In this document: positions 8,436 through 15,717 of the stretch, one piece after another | How the letters are laid out: each line of letters opens with the position of its first letter | Numbering within the stretch: the stretch's first letter is position 1 | Origin: Bdellovibrio sp. ArHS | Lineage (GTDB): Bacteria; Bdellovibrionota; Bdellovibrionia; Bdellovibrionales; Bdellovibrionaceae | Length of the DNA: 64,000 nucleotides | Reading direction: 5' to 3' | Assembly: GCF_000786105.1 (NCBI RefSeq) | Contig: NZ_JTEV01000025.1 | Location: 32,388 to 96,387, forward strand | Translations under genes and position numbers: made by a program | The notes under the pieces: model-generated | The model's input: the letters and a program-made list of their open reading frames with translations, nothing else | Database searches by the model: none | What the model was told of the DNA's origin: nothing

Positions 8436-8663
8436 TTATTTGATTTTAGTCTTGATTGAGAGAGCGTGAACCTCGCCGGTCTTCAATTCTGGACCAAAGC
8501 AAGCCATCACGTGCTGATGTTGTTGAATGCGAGTCATTCCCGCGAAAACCGGGCTTTCCACGAACACTTCGTAGTGGTCTTGAGTGCCGGTAAGATCGTA
8601 AACTTCGATCTTAGCGCCCTGGTAATGAGATTCTAATCTTTCTTTCATTTGTTCTGGTGTCAT
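8436..8663 (-). CDS. BolA-family protein
   Basis: A 75-residue BolA-like protein of the short type. It has RLESHYQGAKIEVYDLTG at the N-terminus and a C-terminal segment with HQHVMACF, which holds the histidine used for cluster binding with a CGFS glutaredoxin. It is the first gene of a minus-strand operon with the glutaredoxin, a DUF2892 membrane protein and an FAD dehydrogenase. BolA proteins of this class act with monothiol glutaredoxins in iron-sulfur cluster delivery rather than as a transcription factor. The divergent neighbour is an LtaS-like gene, so the short gap to 8728 should hold promoters for both. Confidence 0.9.
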   Translation of the reverse strand: MTPEQMKERLESHYQGAKIEVYDLTGTQDHYEVFVESPVFAGMTRIQQHQHVMACFGPELKTGEVHALSIKTKIK

Positions 8664-8728
8664 AGAGGGGGAAAGTAGCAGAGGGGCCGAGTTAAGTCCA
8701 CTTGAATGACACAGGCGGTCGATGTACT

Positions 8729-10678
8729 ATGGGCGATATGTTTGGACCGACGTCACGCCTGCTCAAAGTCTTCGCTTTAGCTCTCTTAGCTTTGCTCTTT
8801 TATTTCTTCGCCCGCGTAGAGTTTCTGCTATGGAACTGGAGCCTTTTTAAAGCAAAAGAGTTTTCAGATATCTTATGGTCCTTCATCGTGGGGTTGCGCT
8901 TTGATATCTCGGCCGTGTTAAGCCTTTCGGCACCTTTGATTCTTTTAGCCATGGTGCCCTGGCCCGGGCGATGGCAAAGGGGCTGGCAGTGGTTTTTGGC
9001 CGTGGGCTTTACCGTCCTGCAGATCCCCTTGTTTATTTTGAATTTGGGCGACACCGAGTTTATTAACTTCGTGGGGCGACGGTTCACCTATGACAGTCTT
9101 TTTATCATGAATGAATTGCAGGGGAAGATCTGGAATTTTGTCTCTAGCTACTGGCTGCTTTTTATCATCAATACAGTCTTGGTTGTGTTGTTCATTGTGG
9201 CAATTTTTCGCCTCAGTTTTAAAAATGCCCCCGGTCTTTATTGGCCCGGCCAAAGAAAACAGCCGCTGGGCTACTGGCTGTCGCATCTGTTCTTAAGCTT
9301 TGTGGCGATTGTTATTTCGGTGATTGGCATTCGTGGTGGTTTGCAAAGCAAACCGGTGAATTTTGTCAGCGCCAATGTTTTTCCGGCGCCGCTTTTAAAT
9401 AATCTGGTTTTAAATTCCTCGTTCACCTTCATCAAGAGTTATGGTGCCGAGGGGCTGAAACAGGAAAAATTCTTTGCCAGCAAAGACGATCTTTTACGAC
9501 ACCTGAATGGCTCGTATGCAGGTTCTAAGCTGGAAGGCTTGCGACTGCCGAAACCTCAGAATGTGGTTTTGATTATTCTGGAAAGCTTCGGCGAAGAGTA
9601 CCTGGGTCCTGTGAACGGCAAAAGCTATACTCCGTTTATGGACTCGTTGATGGAAAAATCCTTGGTCTTTAAAAACGCCTACGCCAACGGCCGCCGTTCG
9701 ATCGAAGGAATTGGCGCGGTTATGGCGGGAATCCCGGCCTTGATGAACGAGCCGTTTATTTCATCGCACTTCACCTCGAATTATTTCTTGGGCCTGGGCA
9801 CTTTGTTATCACAAAAAGGGTATTCAACAAGCTTCTTTCATGGCGGGCATAACGGCACCATGTACTTTGATTCGTTCATGCAAAGTGCCGGGGTCGAAAA
9901 GTATTTTGGTTCGAAAGAGTACAACAATGCGGCTGACGATGATGGTGTCTGGGGGATTTGGGACGAGCCTTTCTTGCAGTGGATGTTGGTGCAGTTGGAT
10001 TCGACTCCGCAGCCCTTTATGACATCTGTTTTTACGCTGTCCTCGCACCAGCCGTTCAAGGTGCCGGCGCAGTACCAGAGTCAATTTCCCGAAGGGCCTA
10101 TCGAGATTTTAAAAACCATTGCCTATACGGACTTTGCGTTAAAAAAGTTTTTCGAAGAGGCGGCGAAAAAGCCTTGGTATAAAGACACACTTTTTATTGT
10201 GACTGCGGATCACACGTCCATGCACTATCGTAAAGAATACGAGAATGATCTGGGCAGCTACCGCATTCCTCTGTTTCTTTATCATCCCAGCTTTGCCTTT
10301 CCGAAAGTGGATACGGAAAAGATTGTGCAGCAGATCGATATCCCGGCGACGGTCCTGGATTTTTTAGGTATTTCAGAAACGGACAAAAACTATCTGGGCA
10401 GTTCGATGTTTGTGGACGGGGATAAGACGGCCGTTAACTTTATCGATGGACGCTATCTTCTTTTTGCCAATGACTTTTATCTGCGCTGGACACCGGGACA
10501 CACAGAGCCGCAAATGTATTCAGCGTTGGATCGCGATGGTTTGCAAGAACTGACGGGCGCGATGATCACGCCGGAACAGCGCGAGCGAAAGCAGCTTTTG
10601 GAACAAAAATTAAAAGCCACTATTCAATATTTCAATGAAGGCATGTGGGATAATAAACTGTATTATCCGACGCGGTGA
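8729..10678 (+). CDS. LTA synthase-family membrane sulfatase/phosphotransferase
   Basis: A protein of about 649 residues: five N-terminal transmembrane helices in the first 200 residues, then a periplasmic alkaline-phosphatase-superfamily domain. Active-site elements visible are IILESFGEEY (metal-binding Glu), GRRSIEG with Ser at the nucleophile position usually held by Thr in LtaS, and TADHTSMHY with the Asp-His metal ligands. Relatives transfer phosphoglycerol or phosphoethanolamine from phospholipid to envelope glycans or lipids. In a Gram-negative host the acceptor might be lipid A, periplasmic glucan or another glycan. I prefer ATG 8729 over the in-frame TTG 8702. The gene stops three bases before the convergent PilZ gene. 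Confidence 0.88.
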   Translation: MGDMFGPTSRLLKVFALALLALLFYFFARVEFLLWNWSLFKAKEFSDILWSFIVGLRFDISAVLSLSAPLILLAMVPWPGRWQRGWQWFLAVGFTVLQIPLFILNLGDTEFINFVGRRFTYDSLFIMNELQGKIWNFVSSYWLLFIINTVLVVLFIVAIFRLSFKNAPGLYWPGQRKQPLGYWLSHLFLSFVAIVISVIGIRGGLQSKPVNFVSANVFPAPLLNNLVLNSSFTFIKSYGAEGLKQEKFFASKDDLLRHLNGSYAGSKLEGLRLPKPQNVVLIILESFGEEYLGPVNGKSYTPFMDSLMEKSLVFKNAYANGRRSIEGIGAVMAGIPALMNEPFISSHFTSNYFLGLGTLLSQKGYSTSFFHGGHNGTMYFDSFMQSAGVEKYFGSKEYNNAADDDGVWGIWDEPFLQWMLVQLDSTPQPFMTSVFTLSSHQPFKVPAQYQSQFPEGPIEILKTIAYTDFALKKFFEEAAKKPWYKDTLFIVTADHTSMHYRKEYENDLGSYRIPLFLYHPSFAFPKVDTEKIVQQIDIPATVLDFLGISETDKNYLGSSMFVDGDKTAVNFIDGRYLLFANDFYLRWTPGHTEPQMYSALDRDGLQELTGAMITPEQRERKQLLEQKLKATIQYFNEGMWDNKLYYPTR

Positions 10679-10681
10679 AGA

Positions 10682-11371
10682 CTAGGCCGCTTGGCGCCGA
10701 AAGAAGAGCTCTCTTTGCAGATCCGTCAGTGACGTGACGATATTCTCTTCGCTCGAATTGGCCATGTGGTTGAACTCCACACCTAAAACCAGCAGGGTTT
10801 CATCTTTAATGCGGATGTTTTTGATAACCCCTTGAACTAAAATCGGCTCGCGGTCTCCTAAAAAGATTTCCGCCTCTACCAGATCTTCAAGGTGAAGATC
10901 GGCATGGCCTTGAGAAATTTCCACGGCACAGCCTTCGGTGCTTAAATCTAAAAGCCGGCAGGTTTGTGAACAAATCGTTTGATTAAGATAATTGATCACA
11001 AACTCGGCCGAATAGTTTTCCGGCAGAACATAGCGATAGTTCCGACGTCTTTGTAAATGAAACAGATTCAACACCGTCAGCGTCACGTAATGTTCCGAAA
11101 TCACCGGGTGCGTGTCGAAAAGATATTTTTCACCATCGACCGAAACACTGGCGGTGAAGGTGTCTTTTTCGTTGGTGTTCATCGTCGTGTCTTCGGGATG
11201 ATGACATTTGATTTGATTGTTCGAGTTGATACTGACCGGTTTTAAAGCGATGGTGCGGTCGAATTTATCACGAAGGTAAATAACCTCTTTTTTAGCCAAT
11301 ACCTTTTGTAAAAGCATTTGCTTTTCAGAGTCGCTGTTCACCGCTTTAAAAACAATCAGGGCTTCACTCAT
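10682..11371 (-). CDS. PilZ-domain (c-di-GMP receptor-like) protein
   Basis: A 229-residue protein. The C-terminal half has both PilZ signature parts, RRNYR (RxxxR) near residue 112 and DLSTEG (DxSxxG) about 33 residues later, so c-di-GMP binding is likely. The N-terminal half resembles the flagellar-brake-type beta barrel found before PilZ in YcgR-like proteins, but I cannot assign it firmly. It starts one base after the stop of the cyclic-nucleotide-fold gene, so the two are coupled. No signal peptide is seen. Confidence 0.85.
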   Translation of the reverse strand: MSEALIVFKAVNSDSEKQMLLQKVLAKKEVIYLRDKFDRTIALKPVSINSNNQIKCHHPEDTTMNTNEKDTFTASVSVDGEKYLFDTHPVISEHYVTLTVLNLFHLQRRRNYRYVLPENYSAEFVINYLNQTICSQTCRLLDLSTEGCAVEISQGHADLHLEDLVEAEIFLGDREPILVQGVIKNIRIKDETLLVLGVEFNHMANSSEENIVTSLTDLQRELFFRRQAA

Positions 11372-11372
11372 T

Positions 11373-12515
11373 TTAGGCCGCCGCTACAATTTTGTGACCG
11401 CATTCATGACAGAACTTGGCAGCAGCCTGAAGTTCGGCCTGACAAGCCGGGCAGGAAGGTCCGCCTGCGGATCTCTTTTTCGGTTTTTCTTCTTTTTCGT
11501 CCATATCGACGAAACCTTTTTCATTCCATTTTTCGATTTCTCGAAGCATCTTCCAGCTTTGAAAGATCGAACGGAATTCTTTGAGTTCAAACTGCAGGAT
11601 GACTCCCGTTGAGCTGGTCTTGCGCTTCATAAAGACACCTTTACCTTCAAGTCGGGCAAAGTGGTCGTTGTTCAGATTGATGCCGATTTCGTTTTTACAG
11701 TGCTCGCTGAATTTTGCGAACTCCACGCCGACGACACCGAAACGGTCGGGTTGTTCGTTTTCGCAAAGCTTTAAAAGAGCGTCCAGCATCTGTTGGCACA
11801 GCTCATCGACTTTAAGAAGATCCGAACGATTTTTAAAATAATAGTATTGATAGAATTCAAAGAAGCTTTCCAAAAGCCCTAAATCCAAGAAATGAACTTT
11901 CTGAATTTCGTCGGGGCCGTCTGGATTGTCCGGGGCTTTACCCATCTCATACAAAGCGAGCTTAAGTTTGACCAGAACGTTAATCACCTGTTCAACGCGC
12001 TTGGGGCCTTCGCCCATCACACGCTGTGAATACTGCTTCATCATGCTCCAGTCGACTACCACGCGTCCCGGTGTTGAACGGTCGCCTTTGTGATTGGCCG
12101 TGTGGAAAACAGCGCCAAAGGCTTTGGCGACTTGATCTTCAGGACAAGGAGAAGAATCTTTTTCAAGCTTGCTGGAACGAACGTCATTCACCGCCAGGCG
12201 CAGGCGGTCGGCCAGTGACTTGATAATCACTTTGAGCATTTGTGGGGCGCCTTCGTACTGCTGCTTCAAGGTTTCGACGGGAATTTCCAAAACCTTAGTT
12301 TCGGTGGTGGCGATAGCCGAAGTGGGGTGAGTATTCTGCCCCAGAATCACTTGATCGCCCAGGATATGAGAAGAGCCCAACTGGAATAGATCTATCGTCT
12401 TTTTTCCGCGAATCAGGCACTGATTGGCGGCCCCAGTTTGAATAAGATAGACAGAGGTGATTTTATCGCCATCTTTATAAATCACTTCGCCTTTTTTAAA
12501 GGTTTTAACTGACAT
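11373..12515 (-). CDS. Cyclic nucleotide-binding-fold protein with zinc ribbon
   Basis: A protein of about 380 residues. Residues 1-110 form a CRP-like cyclic nucleotide-binding fold (GEVIYKDGDKI, LIQTGAANQ, ILGDQVILGQ). The usual phosphate-binding Glu and Arg of cAMP receptors are not in the expected form, so another ligand or none is possible. A middle helical region of about 220 residues is unfamiliar. The C-terminus ends in a CPAC...CHECGHK zinc ribbon. There is no helix-turn-helix of the CRP type. I start it at ATG 12515 because GGAG lies at a proper distance upstream; an earlier in-frame GTG at 12533 overlaps that site. It is coupled to the PilZ gene. Confidence 0.8.
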   Translation of the reverse strand: MSVKTFKKGEVIYKDGDKITSVYLIQTGAANQCLIRGKKTIDLFQLGSSHILGDQVILGQNTHPTSAIATTETKVLEIPVETLKQQYEGAPQMLKVIIKSLADRLRLAVNDVRSSKLEKDSSPCPEDQVAKAFGAVFHTANHKGDRSTPGRVVVDWSMMKQYSQRVMGEGPKRVEQVINVLVKLKLALYEMGKAPDNPDGPDEIQKVHFLDLGLLESFFEFYQYYYFKNRSDLLKVDELCQQMLDALLKLCENEQPDRFGVVGVEFAKFSEHCKNEIGINLNNDHFARLEGKGVFMKRKTSSTGVILQFELKEFRSIFQSWKMLREIEKWNEKGFVDMDEKEEKPKKRSAGGPSCPACQAELQAAAKFCHECGHKIVAAA

Positions 12516-12632
12516 ACGCTCGTTCTCCTTCACGTTGATATCGGTAAAAACACCCTAAAAATAAAGGCATTCGGGGCTCTGCCAAGGTCTAGAAACTTGC
12601 GGTTGGCCTGAACTTCGTCTATAACACCGAGC

Positions 12633-12950
12633 ATGGATTATTTCTTCTCTGCCGCTCCTCCCGAGCACCAAAAGCGTGAAAAAGCCAAGGCCCGCGAGCT
12701 GCGCCAAAGCCAGTGGTGGAAGCAGGAACTGGGAAAAGGTCTTTGTTACCACTGCGGAGAAAGATTCAAGCCCGCTGATCTCACAATGGATCACTTGATT
12801 CCCATCGCGCGTGGGGGCAAATCCAATAAAAATAACTGCGTTCCCTCGTGCAAGGACTGCAACACGAAAAAGGGTTATAAAACCCGCGCCGAAATGGCCT
12901 TGGACGAGTTGTCACAGAATGCGAAGCCTGAGAACTCTGAAGAGGAGTAA
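12633..12950 (+). CDS. HNH endonuclease domain protein
   Basis: A 105-residue protein with a compact HNH nuclease core: CYHCGE zinc knuckle, then MDHLIPIARGG (the catalytic His pair region), NNCVPSCKDCN carrying the Asn and the second CxxC, and KKGYK. A highly charged N-terminal helix precedes the core. Free-standing HNH proteins of this size are found in many genomes and may be structure-specific nickases or remnants of mobile genes; there is no flanking phage or intron signal. It is transcribed away from the cyclic nucleotide-fold gene. Confidence 0.85.
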   Translation: MDYFFSAAPPEHQKREKAKARELRQSQWWKQELGKGLCYHCGERFKPADLTMDHLIPIARGGKSNKNNCVPSCKDCNTKKGYKTRAEMALDELSQNAKPENSEEE

Positions 12951-13046
12951 ACAAACTGGTTTTAGGTCCAAACAAACAAAATTTACTTAACTTTAATATG
13001 GCAGCGCTGTCATTGTAAATAAAACATTATTTTGCGGCGAGGGCGA

Positions 13047-14075
13047 GTGAAGAAAGCATTTCTTTTTCTATGTTCATTTTTATTGACGTTATCAGTGGCA
13101 GCTCAAGAGGAGTCGATGAACGCTCCCGAAGAAAGTGTCTCGGTACCGTCGACAACTTTTCCCTCTGAAAATACGAAAGAACAAGTACCGATAATTTCCG
13201 CACCTGCCGATTCAATGAAGGTCACCTATAAAATTAAACAGATTATAAATAGTCACAATATTGTTCTTGTAGAATCTAGTCATCCAGTTCTGGCCCCTGT
13301 GGGCAAACTTTTTTTGGCAACGCTAAAAGATGGAAGTCAATGTTCTTTGATTTTATCTGAGGCGGAAAATAATATGCTGACGATGGAATCACATGACTGT
13401 TCTGGCCTTACTATCGGAACACCTGTTGAAGCTTCTTTGGTCAAATTGTCGAATAAGGAAATTCGTTCCTTTCGGGAAGATGAACCTTCAGCAGAAAAAA
13501 GTGGGTATCGCCTGGGCTTGTCAGTGTATTATTCAACGGCGGACAAGGTAGAGTTTAAAGACGCTTACATATTTTCATTTTCAGGATCTGGTTACGTTAA
13601 TTCCACGTACACGGTGGATACCTCTGCCGGTTTGGGCCTTAGCTACTCAAAGTTAGAGCCTCAGTCTTGGGGAACTGTCTGGTCCCTTTTTTGGGAACCT
13701 AAACGTCAGATCAAGTCGTTAAAAATTACTGGACCAGGCGGGACTCTCTCCGGAAATGTCACTAACAATGCGGAAATAACACTATTTATTTTAGAGGGAG
13801 CGATGGCTTATCGGTGGGAAAACATTTATCTCCCGTTTGGTCTGAACTATACCGTCCCCTTTTTGACGTACAGCTATTCAACGGGATCTTGGAACTTAAC
13901 GGGCTCTCTTGGGGCATATGTGGGGCTTGGCGTTTTGTTAACACCGTCTTCCGCATTAGAGTTATTTATCCGCTCGGTAGGGTTTGAAATGCAGGTCACA
14001 GACGGCACTGACCGCATTGATTTTCAGCGGGGAACGCTTACGGGCTTCGGTTTTGGCTGGAAGTATTCGTTCTGA
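13047..14075 (+). CDS. Exported protein, probable outer-membrane beta-barrel
   Basis: A protein of about 342 residues, not recognised. GTG 13047 gives a clean signal peptide (KKAFLFLCSFLLTLSVAAQ) and follows a GAGGG purine block. Residues about 20-150 are an acidic Ser/Pro/Glu-rich lead-in and a small beta-rich domain. From about residue 155 to the end there are alternating short amphipathic strands rich in Tyr, Gly, Ser and Trp, and the protein ends in WKYSF with a terminal Phe, the C-terminal signature of outer-membrane barrels. The number of strands suggests eight or ten. No enzyme motif is visible. It begins a run of three exported proteins. Confidence 0.6.
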   Translation: MKKAFLFLCSFLLTLSVAAQEESMNAPEESVSVPSTTFPSENTKEQVPIISAPADSMKVTYKIKQIINSHNIVLVESSHPVLAPVGKLFLATLKDGSQCSLILSEAENNMLTMESHDCSGLTIGTPVEASLVKLSNKEIRSFREDEPSAEKSGYRLGLSVYYSTADKVEFKDAYIFSFSGSGYVNSTYTVDTSAGLGLSYSKLEPQSWGTVWSLFWEPKRQIKSLKITGPGGTLSGNVTNNAEITLFILEGAMAYRWENIYLPFGLNYTVPFLTYSYSTGSWNLTGSLGAYVGLGVLLTPSSALELFIRSVGFEMQVTDGTDRIDFQRGTLTGFGFGWKYSF

Positions 14076-14229
14076 TGAAAGGGGGCCATCCTAAAATGTT
14101 CTCGCTAGGCAGGAAGTAACATTTCTTCGTCGCTGTCAAAAAATGTGACACCCAAACCGGCTTTTATGGGGACCTAATTTAATCTGAGCGAGCCTTCGTT
14201 TTGCACTGATGGGCGGATGGAGGTCTTCT

Positions 14230-14868
14230 ATGAAACTCAAATCTTTGCTTTTTTTAGCCGTGGTCGCCCTGGCTCCGCAAGCCTGGAGTGTTGAAAGTGT
14301 TGAAGCCTTCCAAATCAATGATGTGGTCTATGACCAAGCCACGCAAAGCGCCTACGTCGTTTATAAAATTAACGAGGAACACGGTTATCTTTTCCTAAAA
14401 AAGAATGCCGACGATTTAGAAGTGGTGCCGCGCAAGCCGTCTGAAATATCCAAGATCACTTCGCTCGAAAATCAGGAAATGGAAATTGCGAAACTCAATT
14501 CTTTAAAGCCGGGTGATGTTGTCAGTTTTTTCAATCGGTCGTTAAAACGTTTTGATCATGGTAAAGTGCGCAGTGCTTCTGCCGATGGTTCGTTGACCTT
14601 TCAAGTGCGGGTTTTTCACGACGGTGGAAGTTATATCACCTTCGACGATTACCGAGCCCACATCAGTCAAGTCGGTGTGGCCGTGAACGAGAAGCAGGGA
14701 TTTAAGCCGGGACAGAAGGTCTGCTTCCAGGGTGAAAAGGGTGATCTGGATACGGTCTTCAGCAATGGCACCGGCAAAATGGTTGTCGGTGATTTCTTCG
14801 GTGCTCGTTTTCTTATCTTTGAAAGAGCCAGGATCGTCGAGCTTTCTCGTCTGGAGTCCTGCGAATAA
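14230..14868 (+). CDS. Exported protein with two SH3/Tudor-like repeats
   Basis: A protein of about 212 residues, not recognised. ATG 14230 is preceded by GGAGG at 14219-14223 and opens a signal peptide (MKLKSLLFLAVVALAPQAWS). The mature part is beta-rich with two spaced repeats that begin LKPGDVVSF and FKPGQKVCF, each followed by a short hairpin and a Gly/Phe turn, reminiscent of SH3 or Tudor-like barrels (an impression). It has two cysteines, one in the second repeat and one near the C-terminus, which could form a disulphide. It lies between two other exported proteins on the same strand. Confidence 0.6.
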   Translation: MKLKSLLFLAVVALAPQAWSVESVEAFQINDVVYDQATQSAYVVYKINEEHGYLFLKKNADDLEVVPRKPSEISKITSLENQEMEIAKLNSLKPGDVVSFFNRSLKRFDHGKVRSASADGSLTFQVRVFHDGGSYITFDDYRAHISQVGVAVNEKQGFKPGQKVCFQGEKGDLDTVFSNGTGKMVVGDFFGARFLIFERARIVELSRLESCE

Positions 14869-14925
14869 CACACGACTGTAGGCGGGATGAGGTAGAGGTC
14901 GAGCCCTCGGGCAGGGCCTGGACTT

Positions 14926-14980
14926 GAGCAGAAAGTGGCGGAGGGCATAACCTTAAGGCCACGAAGCAAAGGATCTGCTC
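14926..14980 (+). promoter_or_regulatory. Leader hairpin enclosing the Shine-Dalgarno site
   Basis: The bases just before the ATG at 14981 can fold into a two-tier stem: 14926-14932 GAGCAGA pairs perfectly with 14974-14980 TCTGCTC, and 14935-14939 GTGGC pairs with 14958-14962 GCCAC. The ribosome-binding sequence AAGGA (14969-14973) lies in the internal loop and the stem ends directly at the start codon. Upstream, GCCCTC at 14903-14908 can pair either with AGGGC at 14913-14917 (5 bp) or with GAGGGC at 14941-14946 (6 bp), giving alternatives. It may act as a translational control element; this is structural inference only. Confidence 0.4.
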
Positions 14981-15655
14981 ATGTCAAAAAAAATTATGGG
15001 TCTTGCCACTGTTCTTCTCTGCTTTATTTCAACAAGTAACAGCTACGCCAAAGAGATTCCCGTGCAAGGCCGTCTTTTTGCGGGCACTCATAGTATCGAT
15101 CCTAAAAATGTCAATGAGACCACGGAAGCCCAGGGACTAAAAAAGTTTGAAAACATCAACCGCTTGGGAATTGAAATCACCTATCCTCTGTATCGCTATC
15201 TCGATGTGGGAATGCGCTACACCAAGAGGCTTGCGGATGTAGAAGAAAATCCGGCCAACTCGGCAACGGATTATAGTGCCAAGATCGATCAAGATTCGAT
15301 TCTTCTGCTCGCGCGGGTGCCTCTTTATAAAACAGATATCCTGCATTTCGATTGCTATGCGGGTGTCGGGGGCAGTAACACCAGCTTGAAAATCAAGACG
15401 GCAAGTCAGGATGGCGAATTCGCCCGACGAGCTTCCGGTGATTGGGTGGCGACACCCTACGCAGCGGCTGGCGCTTCTCTTTCGATCGGGTATAAAAAGT
15501 TCTATCTTGTTTTTGAAGGCGGCTATGAAAGCAATAAGGTCGACGGATTCACTCGTACCGGAACCGCCAGCACGAACATCGATACCTTGGATCTTTCAGG
15601 CAGCTATTTTTCGATCGGCCTGATGTTTGATGGCGTGCCGGGCACAATCAAATAG
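14981..15655 (+). CDS. Exported outer-membrane-type beta-barrel protein
   Basis: A 224-residue protein with a signal peptide (MSKKIMGLATVLLCFISTSNSYA) and a mature region of alternating amphipathic strands: RLGIEITYPLYRYLDVGMRY, SILLLARVPLY, YAAAGASLSIGYKKFYLVFEGGYE and SGSYFSIGLMF. This is the pattern of small OmpW/OmpA-like eight-stranded barrels. No specific family is recognised and no OmpA peptidoglycan-binding domain follows. The 5' leader can hide the ribosome-binding site in a hairpin (14926-14980). A strong terminator follows at 15694-15716, ending the run of three exported proteins. Confidence 0.65.
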   Translation: MSKKIMGLATVLLCFISTSNSYAKEIPVQGRLFAGTHSIDPKNVNETTEAQGLKKFENINRLGIEITYPLYRYLDVGMRYTKRLADVEENPANSATDYSAKIDQDSILLLARVPLYKTDILHFDCYAGVGGSNTSLKIKTASQDGEFARRASGDWVATPYAAAGASLSIGYKKFYLVFEGGYESNKVDGFTRTGTASTNIDTLDLSGSYFSIGLMFDGVPGTIK

Positions 15656-15693
15656 ATTTACTGAACAGGATCTGATTTATTGGGAATGAAGGG

Positions 15694-15716
15694 AAAGGGC
15701 CTTGTCGGCCCTTTTT
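15694..15716. terminator. Rho-independent terminator, bidirectional
   Basis: AAAGGGCC at 15694-15701 pairs with GGCCCTTT at 15707-15714 around a five-base loop, followed by a short T run on the plus strand. It lies between the stop of the beta-barrel gene (15655) and the stop of the convergent Asp-box lipoprotein gene (15718), so it can serve both. Confidence 0.8.
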
Positions 15717-15717
15717 C

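Noticed and set aside
12633..12950. The HNH protein as part of an intron, phage or restriction system
   Set aside because: There is no adjacent terminase, methyltransferase, intron structure or direct repeat; it is reported as a free-standing nuclease-domain protein.
14869..14980. A c-di-GMP (GEMM) or cobalamin riboswitch before the gene at 14981
   Set aside because: Some GC-rich stretches look suggestive, but the conserved core sequences of those riboswitches are not present. Only the self-complementary structure is reported.
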